A DNA stretch of 64,000 bases from Elephas maximus indicus (taxonomy: Eukaryota > Chordata > Mammalia > Proboscidea > Elephantidae): NCBI RefSeq assembly GCF_024166365.1, contig NC_064830.1, positions 94,294,968 to 94,358,967 of the forward strand, given 5' to 3'. The position numbers were made by a program, and so were the translations under genes. Positions within the stretch are counted from its first letter, which is position 1. Every line of letters starts with the position of its first letter. The notes below the pieces were generated by a model. That model was not told where the DNA came from and did no database searches. It saw only the letters and a list, made by a program, of their open reading frames with translations. Positions 1 through 10,629 of this stretch are shown in pieces.

Positions 1-105
1 ATAGGAAAGGCCCATTGCGCTTTGCTGCACTGAGTCCAGCACCAGGTTGGGAGAATCTGGACAGTTTGATCCACCCGTGTTATAGAAGGGGGAATTGAGG
101 CCTTG

Positions 106-292
106 TATTGTCACTGAGAAGCCTTAGTGGTACAGTGGTTAAGAGCTCCGCTACTGACCAAAAAGTCGGCAGTTCAAATCCACCAGCCGCTCCTTGGAAA
201 TCCTACAGGGCAGTTCTACTCTGTCCTATAGGGTCACTATGAGTCGGAATCGACTGGATGACAATGGGTTGGGTTTGGTTTATTGTCACTGA
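106..292 (+). repeat. AfroSINE with 12-bp target duplication
   Basis: A tRNA-derived head (GTGGTTAAGAGCTCCG, GTTCAAATC B box) leads to the RTE-like tail CTATGAGTCGGAATCGACT. The element occupies about 118-280. The perfect duplication TATTGTCACTGA flanks it at 106-117 and 281-292, so it is fairly young. Confidence 0.9.
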
Positions 293-700
293 TGGTTACA
301 TGTCTCTCTCCTCGTCTAGACTGGATGACTCTGGAGGGCAGGGACTGTGTCTGTTCTGGCCTCTGTGAATCCCAGCCCAGTTCAGAGTGTGACATAGAGC
401 AGGCATTCAAAGACAGATTATTGAATGAATGAAGTAATAAATGAATGAAAGGTGAGCTTGGTTTGCACGGTTTCATCCCACCTGGTTCAGACTCTGGTCC
501 CTGGTCCGGACTCTGCTCCTGGGCTCCGCCCCGTGTCCCAGCTTGGCCCTCAGGTCTCACCTGCCCAGCCCCTTCTGGCTCCTTTGGACCTACCCCTCTA
601 TCCTGACTCTCCCCCTCCCTCCCGAGCCCTACACTCTGCCTCCTATGCGGGCTGGACTCGCGGTCCCATTCCACTCCTCGCCCCTGCCGGCCGCAGCTCA
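284..700. other. SRRM3 intron 2 segment, no gene seen
   Basis: A short tail-like (GAAT)n stretch occurs near 424-448, probably an L2/MIR end. The rest is C-rich single-copy-looking sequence. No exon matching the continuation of the cwf21 domain is present. Confidence 0.6.
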
Positions 701-701
701 C

Positions 702-934
702 CCCTGCTCCTCCATCATCTCCTGCAGCTCCATGCATTTGAGCTCCACGCGCCGCTTGCGCTCATGGTCCAGGATCTCGCGGTGCGCGCGCTTCACCAGG
801 CCCGGCTCGGCGGCGCGCAGCTCCTCCTCGGCCCGCGGCCAGGCCCCGGAGGAAGCTCCCGGCTGCGGGAAACCATTCGAGGCATCGGGCGGGGATGGCA
901 TGCTGGCTGCCCCGTTGTTCACAGTGGAGGACAT
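702..934 (-). CDS. SRRM3: SRRM3 first coding exon, N-terminus with start of cwf21-type domain
   Basis: The exon encodes 77 codons plus two bases from ATG at 932-934, starting MSSTVNNGAASM and ending CMELQEMMEEQG. The stretch LVKRAHREILDHERKRRVEL aligns with the cwf21-domain start of SRRM2 (LVKRPNPDILDHERKRRVEL), the region that contacts the spliceosome core in this family. The donor is CAGGG|GTGAGC at 691-701. The exon extends 5' as untranslated sequence to about 972, where TGTCTGTCCCGCAG is a good acceptor. This ATG is chosen because it starts the conserved MSSTVNNGAAS segment and no upstream in-frame ATG occurs in the exon. Confidence 0.92.
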
Positions 935-972
935 GGCGCTGGCTCCGGAGCCGCTGGTCTCGGCCGCCGGCT
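935..972 (-). other. SRRM3 exon 2 5' UTR and acceptor
   Basis: The GC-rich leader between the acceptor (CCGCAG, ending at 973 on the plus scale) and the ATG is 38 bases. A T/C-rich tract precedes the AG on the gene strand. If transcription also starts in the local CpG-rich stretch, this boundary would be internal to a longer first exon. Confidence 0.7.
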
Positions 973-1446
973 CTGCGGGACAGACACAAACCGGGGGCGG
1001 GATGGTTACTTCTCTGCCACCTGCTAACCTCGTCCGTGCGCGCGGGTTAATCCTGGAGATTTAAGGGTCCACCCACGGCGGCGCTAATCCGCTTCTCCTC
1101 ACTCTGGAGAGGGGGGCGGGCTGAGGGAGGGTTTGCACCTTTGGGTCACACCTCAGGGTATGAGGAGGAATCAGGTACTAGGTTTTCTCCATTTGTAAAG
1201 TGGGTGGGTGCCAGCTGGACTAGTGGCTTCTAGGGCCCTTGGCTTGGAATCTTGGCACCTCAAGGGACCGTGGCAATGACCTAGGACGGCCTTCTCTGCC
1301 TTGCGGGAATGCAGGAAGACCGCCCAGTCGCAGTTAGCACGCCTCACTAACTCCTAGTCAACCAAACTGGTCTCTGGGATTGCTAGTTTATTCTTGTTTT
1401 TCCTTCAAGCTGGGCTTAAACCTGCCTCCCCTCACAGGCCCCCACC
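973..1446. other. SRRM3 intron 1 start, CpG-rich then unique
   Basis: CpG richness continues to about 1110 and then drops. GGTTAATCC near 1045 and the following text show no repeat or exon that I recognise. Confidence 0.5.
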
Positions 1447-2392
1447 ACCATCGTCCTGGCTCTGGCCTGCGGGGTCACAGACCACATATGTCAGCCTCCC
1501 TCATTCCCCTTCCATTGTCCTGGCTCTGGCCTGTGGGCTCACAGACCACATGTGTCAGCCTCCCTCATTCCCCTTCCATTGTCCTGGCTCTGGCCTATGG
1601 CTCACAGACCACATGTTTCAGCCTCCCTCATTCCCCCTCCATTGTCCTGGCTCTGGCCTATGGCTCACAGACCACATGTGTCAGCCTCCCTCATTCCCCC
1701 TCCATTGTCCTGGCTCTGGCCTATGGCTCACAGACCACATGTGTCAGCCTCCCTCATTCCCCCTCCATTGTCCTGGCTCTGGCCTATGGCTCACAGACCA
1801 CGTGTGTCAGCCTCCCTCATTCCCCCTCCATTGTCCTGGCTCTGGCCTATGGCTCACAGACCACGTGTGTCAGCCTCCCTCATTCCCCCTCCATTGTCCT
1901 GGCTCTGGCCTATTGCTCACAGACCACATGTGTCAGCCTCCCTCATTCCCCTTCCATTGTCCTGGCTCTGGCCTATGGCTCACAGACCACATGTGTCAGC
2001 CTCCCTCATTCCCCCTCCATTGTCCTGGCTCTGGCCTATGGCTCACAGACCACATGTGTCGGCCTCCCTCCTTCCCCTTCCATTGTCCTGGCTCTGGCCT
2101 ATGGCTCACAGACCACATGTGTCAGCCTCCCTCATTCCCCCTCCATTTTCCTGGCTCTGGCCTATGGCTCACAGACCACGTGTGTCAGCCTCCCTCATTC
2201 CCCTTCCATTGTCCTGGCTCTGGCCTATGGCTCACAGACCACGTGTGTCAGCCTCCCTCATTCTCCGTCCATTGTCCTGGCTCTGGTCTGTGGGGTCACA
2301 GACCACATGTGTCAGCCTCCCTCATTCCCCTTCCATTGCCCTGGCTCTGGCCTATGGCTCACAGACCACATGTGCCCCACCTTCCTGTCTGC
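1447..2392 (+). repeat. Minisatellite, 63-bp unit, about 15 copies
   Basis: The unit reads GGCTCACAGACCACATGTGT then CAGCCTCCCTCATTCCCC and so on, with only scattered substitutions. Most units are 63 bp, that is 21 codons, so the array stays open in several frames. The first units are 64 bp and the last few are more diverged. It lies in SRRM3 intron 1 and is not coding. Confidence 0.95.
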
Positions 2393-2816
2393 CCCCAGGG
2401 CTGCCCTGCAGAGATGGGAAGATGGGGCCTTCACTAGGTGCAATTCCATTTTCACCCCAGGTGCAGGTTCCACTTTCTACTTTGATCTGGCCAGTTTCTC
2501 CAAAGCCAACTTTCCAGGTGAGGATCTAACCCAGACTGAAGCCCACGAGACTATCCCCATCCTTGTTCTGGAAACACTTTGTTCTGATGATATGGCCAAA
2601 GGTAGTATTGACATTAACTTTGCAGGTAGTCACATCCTTCTGCAGGTTTGGAGTGGGGTGGGCGGTCCACACGGCTTGGTAGGTAAGAAGTCCTGGCCCC
2701 ACACTAGGCACAAAGTAGAGGACCAGAACACACACACACATACCAAGGATCTCCGTCTTCACAGGAAGGAGGCACCTCCTGAGCTATTTCCATTTCCTTT
2801 CTCCAAGGCTCTGCTA

Positions 2817-2829
2817 GTTGCTAAGCAAC
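2817..2829. promoter_or_regulatory. RFX X-box-like palindrome
   Basis: GTTGCTAAGCAAC has the inverted GTTGC/GCAAC arms with a 3-base spacer that RFX-family factors bind. It lies in SRRM3 intron 1, downstream of the 63-bp minisatellite. Confidence 0.5.
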
Positions 2830-3540
2830 AGGGAGGCCTCCTTCCCAGGGAGTGGGATGGGAAGGAGGGAAGGGGTGGATGGAGATGGAAAGAGAAGAGG
2901 GGTCAGATATGTCTGGGCACCCTGGATGAGTTCCTCCCTACAACCGTTCCCTTAGCACACACTCCCCTGCTGGCCTCAGAGTGATGGGGTAGGGCTCTTC
3001 AGAGCCCCACAAACTGAAAGGCATAGAGAGAAAGGGACCAGGAGAGACACGAGTGATGGGATGACAGTGGTGATGAGAACATAAGTTCCTTTCACATGAC
3101 CATCCCCAAGAGCCCCGAGTCCCTGGGATCTAGGCCAGGCTTTTCCAGTGCTTGCTGTGTGACCCTGAGGAAGTCACTGCCCCTCTCTGAGCCTCTGGAG
3201 CATCATCCACGTTCTTCAGGAGAGGGAGCAGCAGCTCCTGGGGGTCTATAGACAAAAGCTGCCCTTCTAATCCCTCTCTCAGGACCCTCTCCACCTCCAA
3301 ACCCTGTTGGCTGGCTTCCTACCTCTGTCCCTAGCCAGCCCAGCACCCCCAGCTCCAGCAGCGTTCCTCCTGGGATGCTTCACAACCATCACCCACTCAC
3401 CATGCCCCAAACACCTACCTTGGTCACGTGCCTGGCTCAGGGGTGATCCCTGCATCTGCAGGTCACTAGAACCAGAGACATGTATGGGATATGGGAGACT
3501 CTCTTTGCCCTCACCCACAGAAGGTCACTTGTCATGAAGT
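2830..3540. other. Intron 1 sequence with a MIR fragment
   Basis: A MIR core fragment occurs at 3148-3200 (GTGTGACCCTGAGGAAGTCA). The remainder is unclassified and shows no exon signal. Confidence 0.5.
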
Positions 3541-4000
3541 TTGGTCTCTTATCCCTCTTCTCAACATCACTGACATCTGTTCATATTCTCTCACTTGTTA
3601 CCACCTTAATCTAAGCCCTGTCCTCTCACTCTGGTCTCCTCCCTCCCCTCAGGCCTCTTTCTGTCCATCCTCCGTTAGCAATCTGGGAGATTGGTCCAGG
3701 AGCAAACCAGACTGTGTCATACCCTGATTAACAGTTTCCAGTGGCTTTCTGTCACCTTGCCTTGAAGTGGTGATATGACTCTGCCTCCCAGTCTAGCCTC
3801 ATCCCCTACCACTTGCCACCCTACACACATTCATCTGTCTTGCCTCCAGGCCTTTCTACTGGCTGCTCCCTTTCCCTGGGATATTCTTCACCTGATTCCT
3901 ACTTGTCTTCAAAGTCCCTGCTCATAGGCATCATCACCTTCCAGAAGCCTTCCCTCACCACTCTGGCTGGTGCTACCCTCCCAATGCTCTTGCTACTCAC
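3541..4000 (+). repeat. L2 3' region
   Basis: The text follows the L2 3' consensus, with a CCTCAGGCCTC... start and a TCACCTTCCAGAAGCCTTCC block. It is old and diverged. Confidence 0.6.
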
Positions 4001-4278
4001 TGTTTGTCATTGGGGGTTTGCAATCTGGCTCCCCCTTTGGCTGAGGGCAGATTAGTGTTTGACCTCTAGTGCCAACAAAGTGCCTAATCCCTGTGAAGTT
4101 CAATGCACTGGTTGAACTAATGAAAGACAACTAAAGAGGAGGTGGGATGAAGGAAAATATGACACGGTCCTAAATGTAGTTTGCGAGACCCTTCACATTC
4201 TGCCTTATGCTCTCCTGTAACTTTATCCCTTGCCACACCCCATCCTGTAACAACATCCAGCTCCTCAGCCTTGGTCAT

Positions 4279-4710
4279 TGTTCTGGGTTGAACTGTGTCC
4301 CCCCAAAGGATATGTTGAAGTCCTAACCCCCAGTATGGTGAACGTGACCTTATCTGGAAACAGGTCACTACAGATGTAATTAGTTAAGATGAGGTTATTA
4401 GAGTGGGTTCTAATCTCTTTATGACTGTGTCCTTATAAAAAAGAGGAAGAGAGACACACGTGGATGACAGCCATCTGAAGACGAAAGCAGGGATTGGTGT
4501 GATGTTGCCACAAGCCAAGGAACACCTGGGGCTACCAGCAGCAAGAAGGGACAAGGAAGGATCCTCCCTTAGAGATTTCAGAGAGACCATGGCTCTAATG
4601 ATACCCTAAATTTAGACGTCTAGCCTCTAGAATTGTGAGAAAATAAATTTCTGTTTTAAGCCACCCACTTTGTGGTAATTTGCTCCAGAAGCCCGAGGAA
4701 ACAAAGACAG
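4279..4710 (+). repeat. MLT1-type LTR (MaLR)
   Basis: It opens GGGTTGAACTGTGTCCCCCC and closes AATAAATTTCTGTTTTAAGC then CCACTTTGTGG, the classic MLT1 ends. It is a solo LTR relic of a retrovirus-like element with no coding content. Confidence 0.8.
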
Positions 4711-4990
4711 TCACTGTTCTCCAAACATGCCCCCTCATGCCTCTGTGCCCTCGTCCATGCTGTTCCCCTTTGCTGGAATTCAGTTTCCCTTCCCCACCTA
4801 GTGTATTCAGAAGTTCTCCCTAAAACTTTGACTCATCCTTTAGGACCCAAATGCTGCCTCCCCTGAGAAGCCTTCCCCTCTTCTGGGGAAGGATGAGTCA
4901 TTCCCTCCTTGTCCTTCCGCACCTTTTGTCCAGATTTCGTTAATATGACATTCAGATTGTCTGCCTTCCCTTTGAGACTATGAGCCCTTT
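4711..4990 (+). repeat. L2 fragment
   Basis: CATGCTGTTCCCCTTTGCTG and CCTGAGAAGCCTTCCC match L2 3' sequence on the plus strand. Confidence 0.6.
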
Positions 4991-6084
4991 AAGGGGAAGA
5001 GACCACCCCTTCCTCTCTGGCACTGGAGGCAGACAGAGGGTTGGGGACAAAATGCTAAGGCCCCAGCCAGAGCCCCTGCAGCCAGATGCTGAGCAATGCT
5101 GCTCTGCAAGCCTTCTTTCTGACCTGGGCCAGAGTTCCTTGAGGGCAGGGGAGGGGGAGCTGGCAGGAGCAGCTCTGAATGAACTCAGATCTCCAGGTTC
5201 CCAAGAAATTCTACCCCCAGCACTGGAGGAATTCCTGGGTAAGACTGTTAGACTGCTGGGGGCATTCTTTGCAGAAATGACTGAGGAGGAAAGGAGAAGG
5301 GTGTAAGATAGGAGGGAGCAGATGCAGCCTGGATTTTCACTAAGACAGATGGTGGATTGTACCGCTATCACCTGACGAGTGGAAAGGGAGCCAGGCAGGA
5401 CTCTGAGGCAGGTTATTAAAAGGATGCCCTCTGAGCCCCTAGAGGAGGGAGCAGTAACCACAAGGCACTGGTGCTGGTCCCCTAGGAGCGAGCCTGTGCC
5501 TACTACCCCACTTCCTTCCAAGTCACGGTTGCAGGGCTAGCAGACCAGGGGCTGCTGCAGGCCCAAGGTCTCTCAATAAGGTATCTGACATTATCTTTTA
5601 CACAATCCTCGTGAGATTTCAGAAGGAGAAGGAGACATTGTACTGGTGGCTACTGATATTCTACTGGTGTAATTGGTTGATTGATTGATCTATGCTCAAA
5701 GGGAGCTGATTAATGGGTCAATGTCATAGTAGATGGAGGTATTCAGTGGGGGACCGCATGGCTCTATCCTCAGCCATGTCTGGTCCAGTGTGTTCACCAT
5801 GGACCAAATAGGGACATTGGGAGCCTGATGATGAGATTCACCAAGGACACAACCTAGAAGGGTTCAGAAATATAGATGCAGGACCCAAAGGACTCAACAG
5901 GCTGGAAGTTGGAAGGAAACGAAGAAGGTAAAAACAGTATAGTGAGAAATGCCACATTCTGAAGCTCAGTCCAAACTAACTTTCTAAAATTGGAACGGGG
6001 TAGACATAGTTTACCAGCAGCATATTTAGGGAATTTTTTCAGGAGTTTTAAATAATCACAGACTCAATTTGAGTCATACCATGG
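4991..6084. other. Intron 1, unclassified
   Basis: No exon, RNA gene or clear young repeat is seen. A 189-codon minus frame at 4952-5521 has no recognisable domain. Short (TTGA)n text occurs near 5675. Confidence 0.4.
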
Positions 6085-6745
6085 TGTGGCTGTCAAAAAG
6101 TACATGTCACCCGAAAGAGCTGAAAGCAGGAACACAAATAGGTACTTGTATATCAGTGTGCACGGCACCACTATTCACAACAGACAAAAGATGGAGACAG
6201 CCTAAATGTCCACCAACAGACAGATAAACAGAATGTAGTATATACAGCCAACAGACTATTATTCAGCCATAAAGAGAAATGAAGTCCTGATACATGCTAC
6301 AACAAGGATGAACCTTGAAAACATGATACTGACTGAAATAGGTTAATCACAAAAAGGACAAATATTACATGATCCCACTTCTAGGAAATATCTAGACTAG
6401 GCAAATGTATAGAGACCTAAATTTGTTAGTGGTTACCAGGGGTGGGCAAGAGGGAGGAAGAAAGGGAGAGTCTTGGCTTAGGGGACACCGATCTTCTGTT
6501 AAGGGTGATGCTGGAGAAGTCTAAAAATGGACAACACGATGAATGTAATTGATGTCACTGAACTGTGCATGTAAAAAAGTTTGAAATGGCAAACGTTTTG
6601 TTATATGTGTATTTACCACAATAAAACACGCAAAAAAACCCCTATAACATAGTGAATATAATTGATGTCACTGAATTGGACAGTAAAAAAATGTTGAAAA
6701 TGTTTTGTTATATATCTATTTACCACAATAAGGAATACAAAACTA
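6085..6745 (+). repeat. Old L1 3' end with duplicated terminus
   Basis: The L1 ORF2/3' UTR junction text is present (CTATTATTCAGCCATAAAGA, GATACATGCTACAACA). The last about 100 bp, from GTAATTGATGTCACTGAA to TTTACCACAATAA, occurs twice at 6537-6625 and 6645-6745. Confidence 0.75.
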
Positions 6746-7074
6746 GTGCATGTCATCTTAGGCTGTATCACCAAAAATATGATGTCATAATGGGGAGATG
6801 ATAAGTTTATACAGGCTGTCGGAATCCCTATCTTCAAATACTGAAGGATTGTGGAGGATTTAGACCAAACGGGGTTGAACCTGCTGGGAAGTGTGTTAAA
6901 AGCGGAGACCTTTAGCTAGGCTTGCCAGATTTAGCAAATAAAAATACAGGATGCCTGGTTAAATTACAATTTTATGCACTATTTGGGACATACTTATACT
7001 AAAGTTTTATTGGTTGTTTATCTGAAATTCAAATTTAACTGGGGAAGTGGTAGGGCATCCAGTCTTTTATATGT

Positions 7075-7400
7075 CAATCCTAGCTGGGACCCACCCCAGA
7101 CCGACTGATTCAAAATCTCTGGGGCTGAGGTTGGTCACATTCCCCAGGTGTTTTTGATACAACTCATCTGTAGACCAGGAATTGGGAGCTGGTGGGCTCA
7201 AATTTTATTGGACATCAGAATTACCTGACAGTGAAACATAGATTGCTTAAAGGCAGATGCCTGGGTCCCCTCCCTCCCCCGAATTCCTGATTCAGGACAT
7301 CGGGGGTGGGGCCTGTAAGTTTGAATTTCTAACAATTCCCAAGTGATGCTGATGCGGCTGGTCCATGGACCACACTTGGAGAGCAAGGGCCTAGCCAACC
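7075..7400 (+). repeat. Two MER5-like hAT fragments
   Basis: Two pieces (7075-7170 and 7190-7400) carry the MER5 pattern of AATCTCTGGGGCTGAGG and CAGAATTACCTGACAGTG. They are non-autonomous Charlie-type relics. Confidence 0.6.
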
Positions 7401-7739
7401 TGGGTGGCTCCAGAAGACAAAGCCAGGACTCCTGCAGGGAAGCTGTCTAGAGGCAACTTCAGCTCAGCTTAAGAAAGTAATTATTTTTAAACAATGAAAA
7501 CTTTAGAAAGTAAAAAACCAGCAGTCCGTCCCAGGATGAGTGAGCTCCCCATTACAGGAGCTAGACAAACAAGAGATAGGCATTATATTCACTCAACAAA
7601 CACTGCCCTAGCGTCTACCCTGGGAGAGTCCTATGAAAGGCTGGGGATTTAGAGATGAACAAGATCCCATCCTGGCCCTCTGGGAGCTCAGCAGGTAAAA
7701 AGCAGTGTAGTGAGATGAAAGAGAACTTGTTGAGCTCAG

Positions 7740-7905
7740 TGGGTACGGAGGTTGTGTTTGAGGTGATAAAAAAGTTTCGAAGCTAGATAGAGGTGATGGT
7801 TGCCCAATTTTGTGAATATAATTCATGTCATTGAATTACACACTTAAAAATGGTCAAAATGACAAATTTTATGTTATATATATTATACCACAAGAAAATT
7901 TTAAA
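7740..7905 (+). repeat. L1 3'-terminal fragment
   Basis: It is the same 3' terminus as the element at 6085: GAATATAATTCATGTCATTG and TATATTATACCACAAGAAAA. Confidence 0.6.
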
Positions 7906-8126
7906 AAAGAGAGAGGGAGAGAACTTGAGAAGCAATGGAAGCCCAAAAATGTCTGTAGCACTGCCTGGTTGGTTGGGGCAGGCTTCCCAGCAATGGGGTG
8001 GGGTGGTTAGGAGACAGGGAGACCAGAGCATGTGAGGCCTAGACTAAGATTCAAGAGCTAAATGGTTAGATTTGGCAGGACCTGTGACTATAGGGCCACC
8101 TACTGTTTGATGGGGAACATGGAAGG

Positions 8127-8701
8127 TGTTATGGATTGTATCCTCCCAAAAATGTGTCATAAATCCTAACCCCTATACTTGTAGTTGGATCCTTGGTGGC
8201 ACAGTGGTTAAACATTTGGATGCTAACCAAAAGGTCTGCAGTGTGAATCCACCAGCCACTCCTTAGAAACTTTATGGAGCAGTTCTACTCTGTCCTATAG
8301 GGTTGCTATGAGTCCGCATCCATTCGATGGCAGTGGGTTTGCTGTTTTGGTTTATACCTGTGGTTAGAATCCTATATGGAAGGGGTTTTCTTTGTTAGGT
8401 TAATGAGGCAGTATTAATGTAGGGTGTATCTTAAGTCAATTTCTTTTGAGATATAGAAGACATTAAACAAGCAACGAGAAGCAGAGATGGGGAAGACAGA
8501 TGCCAAGCCACATGAAGATTGCTGTGGAACAGAAAAGACAAGGACTTTCCTCCACAGCCAACAGGGAGAAAAAGCCTTCCCCTAGAGCCAGAACCCTGAA
8601 TTCAGACTTCTAGCCTGCTAAATTGTGAGAAAATAAATTTCCATTTGTTAAAGCCACGTCTTGTGGTATTTCTGTTATAACAACACTAGATAACCAAGAC
8701 A
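8127..8701 (+). repeat. MaLR LTR interrupted by an AfroSINE
   Basis: The LTR starts TGTTATGGATTGTATCCTCC and ends TAGATAACCAAGACAG, the same family as the LTRs at 43495-45745. The SINE occupies about 8184-8352 and is flanked by imperfect duplicates, TATACTTGTAG and TATACCTGTGG. Confidence 0.8.
8184..8352 (+). repeat. AfroSINE nested in LTR
   Basis: CTTGGTGGCACAGTGGTTAA begins the tRNA head, and the tail is GGTTGCTATGAGTCCGCATC. It is more diverged than the copy at 118. Confidence 0.85.
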
Positions 8702-8766
8702 GAGGGTGAATTGAGGATGTGTTGAGGGTGAAGGGCCTGTGGGGATCAAGGAGGCAGACAGGGTCA

Positions 8767-8802
8767 TAACCTTAACCCTACCCCTAATCCTAACGCTAGC
8801 CT
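8767..8802 (+). repeat. Telomere-like hexamer run
   Basis: Six consecutive hexamers keep the TAACCC period: TAACCT, TAACCC, TACCCC, TAATCC, TAACGC, TAGCCT. Confidence 0.6.
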
Positions 8803-9599
8803 GTCTTGGTCCTTGCTGACTTTGACACTGCAAGTCTTTCCCCTACTGTTGATTGGCTGCGCAACCCTGAACAAATCCCTCCTCCTCTCTGGGGCCTGAT
8901 TTTTCCACTGGACAATGAGGGAGCTGTATTCAAAGAACCCACAGGTCATTTTCTCCTCTGGAAAGGAAACTTCTACCTACCCACTGCCTGCTGGTATAGC
9001 CAGTGTCTAGAGCTACACCAGGGCTCAGCCTCACTGCTGTCCCCATCACTGGGTCAGGTCCCAAGGGCAAGCCCAGATGCTGGAGCCAGCCAAACACAGT
9101 GCAGATTAAGTCATGTAGCTCTAATTTAATGCCTACTGATGGGGAGCACCCCCTCTTTTGCCAGCTAGAAAACAGTTGAAGGGTTAGAGCCCTGATATCC
9201 AAGGCTCATGGCTGGGCCCCTGGGCTAGCCTCCCCATCCTCAGGCTGAAACCTGGGTTCTTGAGCAGGCCTGGCCATAGGTAGGGTAGACCACACACTGG
9301 CTGCTGGTGCCTGCCAGTCCAGCTGTGCTGGTGGAGACTAATTGAAGGTGAAACAGCCCATCTGTACTGCTGGGTCCAGTCTACTCCAGAAACTCTGCTG
9401 CTGACAGGCATAGAGGCCTCTCAGCTAATGAGGTCATCATTCAGCCCGGCTCAGAGGAGGAGGCTGCTCAGATCAGTGGTGGCCTGGGGTGAGTCTGGGG
9501 AGGAGGGACCAGGCTGTAGTGAGCAGGGGACCACATATGGGTCTGAGGGAACACCCTGCCCTACCCTGGGGAGCCCTGGTTTGAGGGGGAGACAGGGCT
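8803..9599. other. Intron 1, unclassified
   Basis: Mixed-composition sequence in which I see no exon, RNA or clear repeat. Confidence 0.4.
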
Positions 9600-9800
9600 G
9601 TATTCTTTGCGAACTTATGAGCTGAGTGACTCTGGGCATGGGACTTAAACTCTCTGTGCCTCAGTTTCCTTACCTGTAACATGGGACTAACAAAAGCACC
9701 CTCCTCATAGGTTTATTGTAAAAGACGAAGGCATGTGAAATGTTAGCATAGTGCCCGGCATGCAATGAGCATTTCAGAACTGATACTGATGGTCATTATT
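9600..9800 (+). repeat. MIR
   Basis: The core GAGTGACTCTGGGCATGGGA and TGCCTCAGTTTCCTTACCTG is present, with the downstream TAGCATAGTGCCCGGCATG tail. Confidence 0.8.
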
Positions 9801-10202
9801 TGTCTGCGATGACCATCTTGATTTGAACGTAGTGTGTGTGAGAGGTCCCTAGACATCCAGGTGAAGATGTCAAAGAGGCCTCAGATCATAAGTCTAGGGC
9901 TCAGGAGGGTGAAATCTGTGCCCTGGTTTGGGAGTCATCCTTGTATAGCTGGAGACTGCAACTGGAGAGTGAACAAGATTGTTGGTTGTCTGGGGTGGCA
10001 TGGAGGAAGAGAAGGAGAGGGCAGAGGTCGGCGCCCAGGGCAGGGGCTGGGGGGTAGTAAGTGGGCATCTTTTGGAGGACCTCGCTGGGATGACCTGGGC
10101 CACTTTTTCCTTTACTCCTGCTGGCCTCAGCAAACTCCTTCTTCCTCCCCTCCCTCCTCCCACTTTACCTTCACCCCTATCTCACTAGCAGCACCTTGGG
10201 CC

Positions 10203-10223
10203 TCCAGCACCGTGGACAGCACC
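10203..10223 (+). promoter_or_regulatory. RE1/NRSE (REST-binding site) in SRRM3 intron 1
   Basis: CAGCACC, two spacer bases and GGACAGC followed by ACC match the 21-base RE1 consensus at all positions of the two half-site cores. REST silences neuronal genes outside neurons through such sites. Its position inside a neural splicing-factor gene makes function plausible. Occupancy is inferred, not shown. Confidence 0.8.
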
Positions 10224-10477
10224 CACTTCCCTAGCTCTGGGCCGCCTCTGCTCCCATTCTCCTGGGGTGTCCTTTTCCTGCTTCTGCCAGAGACCTACCT
10301 CCCCAACTATAATGGTGATACTCAGGGCCTCCACACCCCTCAAAGTTACACGTTCCCACGACTTCAGATATGCTCATCTGTGGTCACACACAATGGAACA
10401 ACCTTCTTGCACAAATGTCTTTCTACTGTCCCCCACTGGTCTCAGAAAAGGGGGCGGTGGTGGACAAGGCACACTGT

Positions 10478-10625
10478 ATGTGGAATCAGAAAACTGGAGC
10501 TTGAATTCTGGCTCTACCACTTCTGCCTAGGTGATCAGGGCAAGTTGTTAAGTCTTCTGAGCCTCAGTTTTCTCATCTGTAAAATGGAGACCATACTCTC
10601 TACCTCTTAGTGTGGTGAGATCATT
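10478..10625 (+). repeat. MIR
   Basis: GGAGCTTGAATTCTGGCTCT and GCCTCAGTTTTCTCATCTGT place it clearly in the MIR family. Confidence 0.8.
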
Positions 10626-10629
10626 CATT

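Noticed and set aside
118..280. tRNA-like A and B boxes
   Set aside because: They belong to the AfroSINE head and recur in all copies. No cloverleaf with intact acceptor stem is seen.
1380..2984. A 534-codon plus-strand open frame
   Set aside because: It is produced by the 63-bp minisatellite, whose unit has no stop in several frames. No start context, domain or splice structure supports a gene.
4952..5521. 189-codon minus frame
   Set aside because: Low-complexity Ser/Leu/Pro text without domain or splice context, within SRRM3 intron 1.
9834..10610. 258-codon plus frame over the REST site
   Set aside because: It runs through a MIR at its end and has no domain similarity that I can see.
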